From contig CAISOQ010000342.1 in assembly GCA_903887095.1 (NCBI GenBank), positions 1 to 25,636 of the forward strand: a stretch of DNA of 25,636 nt, written 5' to 3'. Shown here piece after piece: positions 9,209 to 17,276 of this stretch (within the stretch, counting starts at the first letter, position 1; each line of letters begins with the position of its first letter). A model generated the notes under the pieces. That model had not been told where the DNA came from. It saw nothing but the letters and a program-made list of their open reading frames with translations, and made no database searches. Source of the DNA: an uncultured Flavobacteriia bacterium (GTDB lineage: Bacteria > Bacteroidota > Bacteroidia > Flavobacteriales_D > Crocinitomicaceae). Position numbers and translations under genes: made by a program.

Positions 9209-10044
9209 TCTTCTTTGTCTTCAGGAATGTTGGCTTCAAGCGTATCCTGTTCAGCTTGCATTAAATTTTTAATCACATATACGCGTTGCAATGAACGGTA
9301 ATCTTCAGAATAGCGCATTACAACATCCCAAAGGGGTTTGCCTTCCACAGGATTCAATTTTTCTATATGTCCGACCATTAAACCTCGTGGAAAAATTCCG
9401 GATCCTCCGCGGGTTACAACTTTCGACCATTTTTTGATCTTTAAATCATTCGATATACCAGTAATTGAACCTCTTCGAGGGTCTCTTCCGTCCCACTTCA
9501 ACAACCCAAACAAACCAATGGGCTCAATCATTACATCGATATTGATGTTTTCTGTGAGCACAGACTTGACAACAGAGAAATGTTCACTTGTATTGTGAAT
9601 GATTCCTACGATGCCTTTGTCAGAAAACACACCCATTCCACGTTTGATTCCTTGTCGGTATCCAATGTTCAGGGTGAAATAGTTGTTCATTTTAGTCACA
9701 GTTGAATTAATCACTGTAGCTGGAATATAAAGGTATTGTTGATGAAACAATGTGTCATCGATTTCATAGGTGCGATTGCGCAAACGCTGAAAACTCTGTG
9801 GTAAATGCTGTCTTAACCAACTATTCTCCTGTTGTAATTTATCATTGTTCTTGCTTAAATTAAAGTGCTTGGTGACATCATTTCTAACCGTAAGAATTGC
9901 ACCAGAAACAGTCGATGCGCTGGTTAAATATTGTGATCTCGGAAAGTTTAAAAAAGTAAAATAGGCGGACAGTGCAAAAATTTGCAATACAACAAAGACA
10001 AGGAAAACTCGGAAACGCCTAAAAAAGGCTATCAGATTTCGCAT
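9205..10044 (-). CDS. mreC: Rod shape-determining protein MreC
   Basis: Inner-membrane-anchored periplasmic scaffold of the elongasome that links MreB to PBP2. The product is 279 residues from the ATG at 10044. A TTG two codons upstream is in frame but is part of a TATCTTTG promoter box, so the ATG is preferred. A membrane helix (about residues 12-33) is followed by a short coiled coil (NLSKNNDKLQQENSWLRQHL) and the beta-domain region with VINSTVTKMNNYFTLNIGYRQG-type sequence, all typical. The start lies 6 bases from the U-tract of a terminator-like hairpin after mreB and overlaps the expected transcription start, so translation may be leaderless. The gene ends in a 4-base overlap with mreD. 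Confidence 0.94.
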   Translation of the reverse strand: MRNLIAFFRRFRVFLVFVVLQIFALSAYFTFLNFPRSQYLTSASTVSGAILTVRNDVTKHFNLSKNNDKLQQENSWLRQHLPQSFQRLRNRTYEIDDTLFHQQYLYIPATVINSTVTKMNNYFTLNIGYRQGIKRGMGVFSDKGIVGIIHNTSEHFSVVKSVLTENINIDVMIEPIGLFGLLKWDGRDPRRGSITGISNDLKIKKWSKVVTRGGSGIFPRGLMVGHIEKLNPVEGKPLWDVVMRYSEDYRSLQRVYVIKNLMQAEQDTLEANIPEDKEE

Positions 10045-10047
10045 GTA

Positions 10048-10055
10048 CAAAGATA
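10048..10055 (-). promoter_or_regulatory. TAnnTTTG promoter box (TATCTTTG) directly before mreC
   Basis: On the minus strand TATCTTTG matches the Bacteroidota -7 consensus TAnnTTTG exactly. Its first T is the last base of the U-tract of the mreB terminator. From the usual spacing the transcript would start at or within a few bases of the mreC ATG at 10044. No good -33 TTTG lies at the expected 19-21 base distance, which lowers confidence. Confidence 0.5.
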
Positions 10056-10082
10056 AAAAATCCCGCTCAAATTATGGCGGGA
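10055..10082 (-). terminator. Intrinsic terminator-like hairpin between mreB and mreC
   Basis: Read on the minus strand, TCCCGC (10082-10077), a 10-base loop, GCGGGA (10066-10061), then six T residues (10060-10055). The stem is a perfect 6-bp G/C-rich helix followed by a U-tract, the textbook Rho-independent layout. It begins 8 bases after the mreB stop. It should at least lower read-through from mreB into mreC. Confidence 0.75.
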
Positions 10083-10090
10083 CTTTCAAA

Positions 10091-11116
10091 TTAATCTCTA
10101 ATAAGGAACTGGAATCGTTCGATGTTTTTCAAGGCTATACTTGTGCCTCTTGCTACTGCTCTAAGCGGATCTTCTGCAATGTGCACAGGAAGCTTGGTTT
10201 TAGCGGAAATTCGCTTATCCAAACCACGCAACATAGAACCTCCACCGGCAAGGTAAATTCCGGTCTTATAAATGTCTGCTGACAACTCTGGAGGTGTCAT
10301 TTCCAATGCGCTAAGAATCGCCTCTTCAATCTTTGAAATTGTTTTATCCAGAGCATGTGCAACTTCAGAGTAGGTAATAACAATTTCTTTTGGAATACCT
10401 GTCATTAAGTCTCGCCCACGCACTGCAAAATCCTCAGGTGGAAAGTCCAACTCAGGAAGTGCTGCACCCACTTCAATTTTAATTTGTTCAGCTGTTCGCT
10501 CTCCCACAAGAATATTGTGTTGGCGTCGCATGTATTCTTCTATGTCATTGGTGAAATCATCACCAGCAATTCGAATTGATTTATCACAAACAATACCGCC
10601 AAGCGCAATGACTGCGATCTCAGAAGTACCACCACCGATATCAATGATCATGTTGCCCATTGGTTCCTCGACATCAATACCGATACCGATTGCAGCGGCC
10701 ATTGGTTCATGAATAAGGTATACTTCTTTTGCTCCAGCATGTTCTGCCGAGTCACGAACCGCACGTTTTTCAACCTCAGTAATCCCTGAAGGAATACAAA
10801 TAACCATTCTAAGCGTTGGATTAAAAAGGCTTCTTCCCGGATTGATCATCTTGATCATTCCACGAATCATTTGCTCTGCGCTCTGGAAATCTGCAATTAC
10901 ACCATCTTTCAATGGGCGGACAGTCTCTATCAGCTTGTGTGTTTTACCGTGCATTTGTTGTGCCTTTTTTCCTATGGCAACTACTTTTCCGGTTTGTATG
11001 TCTTTTGCTACGATTGATGGCTCATCCACAACTACTTTATCATTCATGATAATAAGTGTGTTCGCCGTTCCAAGGTCGATTGCAATTTCCTGCGTTAAAA
11101 AGCTAAATAAACCCAT
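10091..11116 (-). CDS. mreB: Rod shape-determining actin homologue MreB
   Basis: Actin-like ATPase that forms membrane-bound filaments and directs side-wall synthesis. The product is 341 residues, the normal length. The nucleotide-binding signatures are intact: phosphate-1 DLGTANTLI near the N-terminus, phosphate-2 DIGGGTSEIAVI, and adenosine motif LAGGGSMLRGLDKRI near the C-terminus, together with HEPMAAAIGIGID. The MGLFSF N-terminus fits the amphipathic membrane-targeting segment. A strong Shine-Dalgarno sequence, GGAGGA, sits 6 bases upstream of the ATG, unusual for Bacteroidota and fitting a highly expressed protein. It lies 96 bases after purH and is followed by a terminator-like hairpin. 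Confidence 0.97.
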   Translation of the reverse strand: MGLFSFLTQEIAIDLGTANTLIIMNDKVVVDEPSIVAKDIQTGKVVAIGKKAQQMHGKTHKLIETVRPLKDGVIADFQSAEQMIRGMIKMINPGRSLFNPTLRMVICIPSGITEVEKRAVRDSAEHAGAKEVYLIHEPMAAAIGIGIDVEEPMGNMIIDIGGGTSEIAVIALGGIVCDKSIRIAGDDFTNDIEEYMRRQHNILVGERTAEQIKIEVGAALPELDFPPEDFAVRGRDLMTGIPKEIVITYSEVAHALDKTISKIEEAILSALEMTPPELSADIYKTGIYLAGGGSMLRGLDKRISAKTKLPVHIAEDPLRAVARGTSIALKNIERFQFLIRD

Positions 11117-11122
11117 TTTTTG

Positions 11123-11128
11123 TCCTCC
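11123..11128 (-). promoter_or_regulatory. Strong Shine-Dalgarno site of mreB
   Basis: GGAGGA on the minus strand lies 6 bases before the mreB ATG at 11116. Most genes in this window have no such site, so strong ribosome loading on mreB is likely. Confidence 0.7.
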
Positions 11129-11212
11129 GCCTTTTTAAAGTGCTTTTTAATAATCTTGGTTGTTTTCGTAAAATTCGGTTTTTTGTTTCAATTTTTAATC
11201 AAAAAAATTCTT

Positions 11213-12742
11213 TTAATGTTTGAAGTGTCTATTGCCTGTAAACACCATTGCCAAACCATTTGAATTGCAGTAGTCAATTGATAACTCATCTTTTATTGAC
11301 CCACCTGGTTGAATTACTGCCGTAATCCCTGCTTTATCTGCAATTTCAACGCAATCAGGAAACGGAAAAAAGGCATCCGAAGCCATAACCGCACCCTTCA
11401 AATCAAAGTTAAACGATTGTGCTTTATGGATTGCTTGGCGAAGTGCATCAACGCGAGATGTTTGTCCTGTGCCACTTGCAAGTAATTGCCTGCCTTTTGC
11501 CAAAACAATTGTGTTTGACTTTGTGTGCTTTACAAGTTTATTAGCAAACACAAGGTCTTCTATTTCTTCTGAAGTTGGTGTTTTGGTGGTTCTTGGTTCC
11601 AAATTATCTTTTGTTTCAGCCAACAAATCCTTGTCTTGCTCAAGCACGCCATTCAGTATTGTTCTGAATTGACGTGTTGGCAAAGTTAACTCCTTCTGAA
11701 CTAGTATTATTCGGTTCTTTTTTGACATTAACAATTCAAGTGCCTTTTGATCGTATCCTGGCGCTATGATCACCTCACAGAATAAATCATTAACCAATGA
11801 GGCTGTTGACTCATCAATTAAGCGATTCGAAATTAATATTCCACCAAATGCACTTACTGGATCTCCTGCCAAAGCGGCTTCATAGGCCTCTTTTGTTGTT
11901 GGACGAGTAGCTATCCCACAAGCGTTGTTGTGTTTTAAAATTGCAAACGTTGGATCGTCATTTTTAAACTCTGCCATTAATGCGACGGCTGCATCAACAT
12001 CCAACAAGTTATTGTACGACAATTCTTTACCATGTAATTTGTTGAAAATGTCGTCTAAGTTTCCATGGAAGATTCCCTTTTGATGAGGGTTTTCTCCATA
12101 ACGTAACACTTGCGAATTTTGAATGCTCTCCTTGAACAGGTCGCTTTCTCCTTTGTCAAAATACTTGAAAATTTGTGTGTCGTAATGCGATGAAACATTG
12201 AAAGCATCTCGAGCAAAAGACTCCCGTTGTTCTAATGTTGTTTCACCGTTTTGAGCTTGAATGATTTCCAAAAATGGTGCATATTGTCCCTGAGAAGGAA
12301 GTATGACTACATCATTGTAATTTTTCGCTGCAGCACGTATCAATGAAATGCCCCCGATATCAATTTTTTCAATAATCGCTTTATGGTCAGCACCAGAGGC
12401 TACCGTTGCTTCAAACGGATACAGATCCACAATAACCAAATCAATTTCAGGTATTTCGAATTCAGCAATTTGCGCTTGATCTTCTGAAAGATCTCTTCTG
12501 TTCAAAATTCCACCAAACACTTTCGGATGCAATGTTTTTACGCGACCACCAAGTATCGAAGGATAAGAAGTAAGATCTTCAACTCGTTCAACTGGAATAT
12601 TCATTTCTTCGATGAAGTTTTGAGTGCCGCCAGTGGAATAAATTGTTACTTGATTTCTGTGAAGCTCCTCTACAATTGGGGCTAATCCTGTTTTATCAAA
12701 TACGGAAATTAATGCTGCTTTGATCTTTTTGTTTGAACTCAT
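11213..12742 (-). CDS. purH: Bifunctional AICAR formyltransferase / IMP cyclohydrolase
   Basis: Catalyses the last two steps of purine synthesis, formylating AICAR with 10-formyl-THF and cyclising FAICAR to IMP. The N-terminal MGS-like cyclohydrolase domain (about 1-145) shows ISVFDKTGL, STGGT and GGRVKTLHPKVFGGIL. The C-terminal formyltransferase domain shows RYGENPHQKG (214-223), KHNNACG (270-276, with the catalytic Lys-His pair) and the terminal MVFTGNRHFKH. The 509-residue length is full. The ATG at 12742 is preceded by a TAATTTTG promoter box with a predicted leader of about 19 bases. purH directly upstream of mreB is a common Flavobacteriia arrangement; the 96-base gap between them holds no clear terminator. 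Confidence 0.97.
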   Translation of the reverse strand: MSSNKKIKAALISVFDKTGLAPIVEELHRNQVTIYSTGGTQNFIEEMNIPVERVEDLTSYPSILGGRVKTLHPKVFGGILNRRDLSEDQAQIAEFEIPEIDLVIVDLYPFEATVASGADHKAIIEKIDIGGISLIRAAAKNYNDVVILPSQGQYAPFLEIIQAQNGETTLEQRESFARDAFNVSSHYDTQIFKYFDKGESDLFKESIQNSQVLRYGENPHQKGIFHGNLDDIFNKLHGKELSYNNLLDVDAAVALMAEFKNDDPTFAILKHNNACGIATRPTTKEAYEAALAGDPVSAFGGILISNRLIDESTASLVNDLFCEVIIAPGYDQKALELLMSKKNRIILVQKELTLPTRQFRTILNGVLEQDKDLLAETKDNLEPRTTKTPTSEEIEDLVFANKLVKHTKSNTIVLAKGRQLLASGTGQTSRVDALRQAIHKAQSFNFDLKGAVMASDAFFPFPDCVEIADKAGITAVIQPGGSIKDELSIDYCNSNGLAMVFTGNRHFKH

Positions 12743-12764
12743 AATGGTATGGAAAAAGGAAGTA

Positions 12765-12772
12765 CAAAATTA
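12765..12772 (-). promoter_or_regulatory. TAnnTTTG promoter box (TAATTTTG) of purH
   Basis: Minus-strand TAATTTTG matches the Bacteroidota -7 consensus and lies 22 bases before the purH ATG. No convincing -33 TTTG is visible upstream. Confidence 0.5.
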
Positions 12773-12926
12773 GTCTAAAAAAAGAGTTTGAATTGAGCTA
12801 AACAGTTAAAAATTTCATGGTTTATGAACAGCAATAGTTAAAGAAGTATAAAGGATTGAAATCCGGTGCGTCTTGATTTTTTAATTTTTGATAGTTTTAT
12901 ACTTCATTCCAAAAAATTCATTTGAC

Positions 12927-13622
12927 ATGTTAAAGGTCTGTGTGGTTGAAGACGAAAAGAGTATTGCGGAGTTGATACAGATCAATCTGGAGATAGAGGG
13001 ATATGAAACAACACTCATTCACAATGGTCGAGAGGCATTTCAAAAGGCACCTGAATTTGATGATTATGCTTTGATAATTTTGGATGTCATGCTGCCAGAG
13101 GTGAGTGGACTAGATATTTGTAATCAAATAAGAAAATATTCAGACGTTCCTGTGCTTTTTCTTTCCGCGAAAGGAACAACCGAAGATCGAATAGCAGGAT
13201 TAAAATTGGGTGGAAATGATTATTTAAGCAAGCCCTTCGATTTGGAGGAATTACTACTAAGGGTCCGGATCCTGACAGAACGATCTGCTCTTTCACGCAA
13301 AGCTTTGCAAGAAGAAATACACATCGGGAGTAAGGTGGTGAATTTTGAAACTTTTATTGTAAATGACAAAGTAACTGGGTCCACAATGATGCTTTCAAAG
13401 AAAGAAATTGAATTGCTTCGGCTCTTTTCTGAAAAAGAAGGAATGGTTGTTTCTCGTGATGAAATTCTTGACAAAGTTTGGGGAAAGGATCAATTTCCAA
13501 CAACGCGAACCATCGATAATTACATTCTTAGTTTTCGAAAACTTTTTGAAAACGACCCTAAGAACCCTATTTATTTTCACTCTGTTAGGGCCGTTGGCTA
13601 TCGTTTCACCAATGAAAAATAA
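12927..13622 (+). CDS. OmpR/PhoB-family response regulator
   Basis: Two-component transcription factor: N-terminal receiver and C-terminal winged helix. The 231-residue product starts at the ATG at 12927; upstream extension needs a TTG at 12888 and adds 13 residues not typical of receivers. The receiver shows the acidic pocket Glu8/Asp9, phosphoacceptor Asp53 in ILDVMLP, a Ser in LFLSAK, and Lys102 in LSKPF, so it should be phosphorylatable. The DNA-binding domain carries the expected LLRLF, VVSRDEIL and RTIDNYILSFRKLFE to VRAVGYRF blocks. There is no histidine kinase on either side, so it is an orphan here. A TAGTTTTA sequence at 12892-12899 is a one-mismatch promoter box. It diverges from purH and ends just before the promoter of the next gene. 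Confidence 0.93.
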   Translation: MLKVCVVEDEKSIAELIQINLEIEGYETTLIHNGREAFQKAPEFDDYALIILDVMLPEVSGLDICNQIRKYSDVPVLFLSAKGTTEDRIAGLKLGGNDYLSKPFDLEELLLRVRILTERSALSRKALQEEIHIGSKVVNFETFIVNDKVTGSTMMLSKKEIELLRLFSEKEGMVVSRDEILDKVWGKDQFPTTRTIDNYILSFRKLFENDPKNPIYFHSVRAVGYRFTNEK

Positions 13623-13623
13623 C

Positions 13624-13631
13624 TACCTTTG
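13624..13631 (+). promoter_or_regulatory. TAnnTTTG promoter box (TACCTTTG) of the deaminase-ctpA pair
   Basis: TACCTTTG is an exact match to the Bacteroidota -7 box, beginning 2 bases after the response-regulator stop. The expected transcription start near 13635 falls inside the first possible ATG (13633), which favours the second ATG at 13642 as the true start. Confidence 0.55.
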
Positions 13632-13641
13632 AATGATAGTT

Positions 13642-14088
13642 ATGGAAGGAAAAGAACATTTAAAACAACTCCGTTATGACAAGGCTTATTTGCGCATGGC
13701 TGAGTCTTGGTCAAATCTGTCTCATTGTCAAAGGAAAAAGGTTGGTGCAATTATCGTAAAAGATGCAATGATTATTTCTGATGGTTACAATGGTACACCT
13801 GCTGGATTTGATAATTGTTGTGAAAATGAGGACGGCGACACCCATTGGTATGTGCTTCATGCGGAGGCAAATGCAATTTTAAAGGTTGCGAAATCAACGA
13901 ATAACTGCAAAGGGGCCACTTTATACCTTACGCTCTCTCCGTGCAAGGATTGCAGTAAACTTGTCCTTCAAGCGGGTATTAATCGAGTCGTTTTTAAAAA
14001 TTCTTACAAGGATACTGAAGGAATTGATTTTTTAAAAAATGCCGGTGTAGCTGTTTTACAAATTGAAAGCCTTGAAGAAGATGTTTAA
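13642..14088 (+). CDS. Deoxycytidylate (dCMP) deaminase-family zinc enzyme
   Basis: Cytidine/deoxycytidylate deaminase-fold protein, most similar to ComEB/dCMP deaminase, which turns dCMP into dUMP for dTTP synthesis. The 148-residue product has the zinc-binding and catalytic motifs HAEAN (73-77; His73 ligand, Glu75 proton shuttle) and PCKDC (100-104; two Cys ligands). The conserved SNGYNGTPAGFDNC-like block (here SDGYNGTPAGFDNC, 46-59) is characteristic of dCMP deaminases and separates it from CMP/dCMP-unrelated tRNA deaminases. Start 13642 is chosen over 13633 because of the TACCTTTG promoter just upstream. The last 8 bases overlap ctpA, so the two are co-transcribed. Confidence 0.9.
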   Translation: MEGKEHLKQLRYDKAYLRMAESWSNLSHCQRKKVGAIIVKDAMIISDGYNGTPAGFDNCCENEDGDTHWYVLHAEANAILKVAKSTNNCKGATLYLTLSPCKDCSKLVLQAGINRVVFKNSYKDTEGIDFLKNAGVAVLQIESLEEDV

Positions 14089-15670
14089 ATCAAAAAATCA
14101 ATATTTAGTTCCTCTTTTATTGTCTGGCTTTCTGGCTGTTGGATTGTGGATAGGTCACAGCTTTAGTCCAACTGAATCAGCTTTTTCTGGCACATCGGGA
14201 CAGGAAAAATACCAAAAAATGCAGGACATTATCAATGTACTAAATGAAAAGTATGTTGATACGCTGAATGGCGACGCTCTTTTCGAGCAAACCATTTCCG
14301 ACATGCTCCATAAACTTGATCCACACAGCAATTACATTTCTGCAAAAGACCTTCAATCTGTAAATGAATCCATTCAAGGTCAATTTGGTGGAGTCGGAGT
14401 GCGCTTTATGATTTTACGGGATACCATTTGTGTTACGAACGTAATTCCCGGTTCTCCTTCGCAACGCGCTGGTGTGCAATCGGGAGACAAAATCATTCAA
14501 GTTGATGGAACAAAAGTCGCAGGAAAAAAGATCTCCAACGAAAAAGTAATGTCCTTATTAAAGGGCAGAGAGAACACAACGGTGAGTGTGCGACTTCTTC
14601 GCAATAAAAAAATCATTAATAAACGCATTGTACGCGGCATGATTCCGATTGAATCGGTCGTAAGTGTTTACATGGTCAATAAAAAAGTTGGTTACATAAA
14701 GATTGATGAGTTTTCAGTTACTACATCGGATGAGTTTCGCAAAGCAAGTTCTTGGCTAGTTGAGCAAGGTATGAAAAGTTTGGTGCTCGACTTGAGAAAT
14801 AATGGAGGGGGCGTGCTGCAATCTGCGATTGAAATTGCTGATGAGTTTTTAGGTAAAGGAATTCCTATTGTTAAAACAAAGGGCGAACATACTGGCAGCT
14901 ATACGTATAGAGCCACATCAAAAGGAAATCTTGAAAAAACGAAAGTTGCGATCTTGATTAACTCTAATTCGGCATCAGCAAGTGAAATTGTAGCAGGAGC
15001 GATACAAGATAACGACCGCGGTTCAATTATCGGCAGACGATCTTTTGGAAAAGGTTTAGTGCAAGAGGATGTCCGTTTGCGCGACGGTAGCGATTTACGA
15101 TTAACTATTGCTCGCTATTACACTCCAACTGGACGCTGTATTCAAAAATCCTATGATAAAGGGTATGAAGAATACATGGCCGATCAAATTGACCGTTACG
15201 ACAATGGTGAACTTTACCGTCCTGATAGCAGTTTATTTGTTGATTCGTTAAAATACAAAACGCCAAAAGGTAAAATCGTTTATGGAGGTGGTGGAATAAT
15301 GCCCGATGTTTTTGTGCCTTTCGATTCATCAGGCACAAGTTTATATTATACAGATTTACGGTTTTCGCAGTCATTCAATGGCTTTGCATTTGACTACGTA
15401 AGTGACAAACGCACCAAATGGAAAACAGCTGAAGAATTTGAGCGCACTTTCAATGTAACCGATGATTTAATTCAACGATTCGCAGTATTTGCGCAAAAAG
15501 AAATGAAAATTCAAATCGTTAAATCTGAATTGAATCACAGTAAAAGCCTGATTGCCAAAACACTAAAAGCTGAAATTGCCCGACAATTGTGGTTGGAAAA
15601 TGCTTACTACAAGATTGTTAATCAAGAAGACAACGAATTTCAAAAAGCTATTTCAACGCTTTTGAAATAA
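14081..15670 (+). CDS. ctpA: S41-family C-terminal processing peptidase
   Basis: Periplasmic serine protease that trims or degrades proteins from their C-terminus. The 529-residue product has an N-terminal signal anchor (about residues 8-26), an S41 N-terminal helical region, a PDZ domain (about 92-170, with FGGVGVRF and GSPSQRAGVQSGDKI), and the protease core with LDLRNNGGG (237-244) and SNSASASEIVAGAIQD. The catalytic dyad should be Ser299 in SASASE and Lys324 in SFGKG, 25 residues apart as in characterised CtpA enzymes. A TTG 18 bases upstream would extend it, but the ATG at 14081, overlapping the deaminase gene by 8 bases, gives a cleaner signal sequence. Substrates are unknown; the downstream membrane protein is a neighbour but not a proven target. 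Confidence 0.95.
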   Translation: MFKSKNQYLVPLLLSGFLAVGLWIGHSFSPTESAFSGTSGQEKYQKMQDIINVLNEKYVDTLNGDALFEQTISDMLHKLDPHSNYISAKDLQSVNESIQGQFGGVGVRFMILRDTICVTNVIPGSPSQRAGVQSGDKIIQVDGTKVAGKKISNEKVMSLLKGRENTTVSVRLLRNKKIINKRIVRGMIPIESVVSVYMVNKKVGYIKIDEFSVTTSDEFRKASSWLVEQGMKSLVLDLRNNGGGVLQSAIEIADEFLGKGIPIVKTKGEHTGSYTYRATSKGNLEKTKVAILINSNSASASEIVAGAIQDNDRGSIIGRRSFGKGLVQEDVRLRDGSDLRLTIARYYTPTGRCIQKSYDKGYEEYMADQIDRYDNGELYRPDSSLFVDSLKYKTPKGKIVYGGGGIMPDVFVPFDSSGTSLYYTDLRFSQSFNGFAFDYVSDKRTKWKTAEEFERTFNVTDDLIQRFAVFAQKEMKIQIVKSELNHSKSLIAKTLKAEIARQLWLENAYYKIVNQEDNEFQKAISTLLK

Positions 15671-15719
15671 AAGAGTTTTTCTGTAAACGCAGTCTTACTA
15701 ACTTCTCTTGGAGCAACTT

Positions 15720-17276
15720 ATGCAGTATATTCCAAAATATATATTCGACCAGTATTTTCCGGAAGTTGCTGTATTTTTTAGAAGCAAAGAAGTCGAAATT
15801 ACAGAAGATTACTTTTTTTCCGCACCCTTTCAAATTGATGTCGAAGGCAAAACGATTGCCCAAAAGGATGTCTTTTTATTTTTCCTGCAATTAACCCCAG
15901 AAAATTGGATCTATCTTAATTGGGTTGCCGAAGTCCCAGACCTCGAAAAGTTTCTTCTCGGCAGTCTCCCAAAATTTTCATTTTCCGATAAATTAAAATG
16001 GCAACAGCACACACTTTTCAGTGCTTTTCAAAGCTTTATTTCTTCCTTTTTAGAAAAGGTTATTCTCGCTAATAAAAATTCAACACTTGAAGAGAAGGCT
16101 ATTATGGCCTCCTACTTTTGTTTGTTAGACGCGGGGACTCGCAATTTAATTGAACTTTCGATAGTAGGAAATTTTTTAGAAGAACAAAGGGAAGTGATGC
16201 GCCATTTTATTGAAGAGACAGATGCGGATACATTTGAGTCTACATTACTTCAACTTTGCAATGATGAAGCGGTGCAATTGTTTTACCATATTGAGCAAGC
16301 TAATTATGCCTTAAAAATTGAATATTCAGAATTACTTTTGACATTGGTAAAGCACCCACTTTGCGAACGGAAAACCTTACTTTGGGTTATTCGAATGTTA
16401 GAGAAAACGGGCTTGCGTGATGAACACTTACTGCAATTAAAATCGATCCATAAAAGCACTATCGACAACTCCATAAATCGTTCGATAAAGAACTATAACA
16501 AGGCCCTTTCAACGAAAATAATACTTGGGTTTTTTATACTATCAATTGTCTCTGTTTCTATTTGGTATTTCATGCCACTAAGTCAACAATATTCATCTGA
16601 AAACGAACTGCTCGAGCGAAAGACGTCATTCGAACAATTCACCCCTGATGAACGCAAAAAAATTGATTCTCTGCTGCATCAAATACAAGAAAAAAACCGC
16701 GTTTCCAGAGAAGACCTTACTGATTTTTCAGATACACGTGTGAATATAATCGCTGGTCTCAAAAACAAAAAAATGGCCTCAATTTATAAAGATTTATGGC
16801 TTGATAATGGAAACTCGCAAATAAAAGATAGTTGCTCGAAATTTTTAAACGATAAAAGTCTTTTTTACGAAAATATAAAGCCATTAAACAAAAGGGATGC
16901 TTCACACTCTTTATTCGTTGAAAATGGTTCAGCTTACGATGTGTTGATTTGCGTTTTTAAAGAAGAAAATGCTGCTGAGGTATTTTCATTCCTTTTGAAA
17001 AAAGGCAAAACGACTACTTTTAACTTGGAAATGGAGGATCATCTGCTGTTCTTGCCGGGAAAAAAATTCTCGAAAATATCTTGTCATGACACCTCTGGAC
17101 CTTCCAAAGCTTTTTTAGGTCATTTTTGTGAAAAAGATGAGAACTATTTAACAATGCTGAACGAATTTTATGCTTTTGAACGGCCTAAAAAGAACACCAG
17201 TAAACTGTTTTTGAGTGGAGATAAAAATTCCTTTTTCACTGTTTTGGATCTAGAATCTGTGCTTCGTTTACTTTAA
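15720..17276 (+). CDS. Unrecognised 518-residue single-pass membrane protein
   Basis: I do not recognise this family. From the ATG at 15720, backed by GGAG at 15710-15713 with a 6-base spacer, the product has a soluble, mainly helical N-terminal half of about 265 residues rich in Phe, Leu and Glu, one strong membrane helix (KIILGFFILSIVSVSIWYFM, 266-285), and a C-terminal half. With no signal peptide the N-terminal half is probably cytoplasmic and the C-terminal half periplasmic. The C-terminal part has a charged helical linker (290-390) and a beta-rich segment (about 398-450, with FVENGSAYDVLICVF) that faintly recalls small Bacteroidota beta-sandwich domains; this is weak inference. It lies 49 bases after ctpA with no terminator between, so co-transcription is likely. 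Its TAA shares TTAA with the stop of the convergent transporter gene. Confidence 0.8.
   Translation: MQYIPKYIFDQYFPEVAVFFRSKEVEITEDYFFSAPFQIDVEGKTIAQKDVFLFFLQLTPENWIYLNWVAEVPDLEKFLLGSLPKFSFSDKLKWQQHTLFSAFQSFISSFLEKVILANKNSTLEEKAIMASYFCLLDAGTRNLIELSIVGNFLEEQREVMRHFIEETDADTFESTLLQLCNDEAVQLFYHIEQANYALKIEYSELLLTLVKHPLCERKTLLWVIRMLEKTGLRDEHLLQLKSIHKSTIDNSINRSIKNYNKALSTKIILGFFILSIVSVSIWYFMPLSQQYSSENELLERKTSFEQFTPDERKKIDSLLHQIQEKNRVSREDLTDFSDTRVNIIAGLKNKKMASIYKDLWLDNGNSQIKDSCSKFLNDKSLFYENIKPLNKRDASHSLFVENGSAYDVLICVFKEENAAEVFSFLLKKGKTTTFNLEMEDHLLFLPGKKFSKISCHDTSGPSKAFLGHFCEKDENYLTMLNEFYAFERPKKNTSKLFLSGDKNSFFTVLDLESVLRLL

Noticed and set aside
11117..11212. Terminator between purH and mreB
   Set aside because: The gap is AT-rich with several T runs but I found no G/C-containing stem before any of them.
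12888..12926. TTG start giving a 13-residue extension of the response regulator
   Set aside because: Receiver domains begin with the hydrophobic strand seen from the ATG at 12927, and the extension overlaps a possible promoter.
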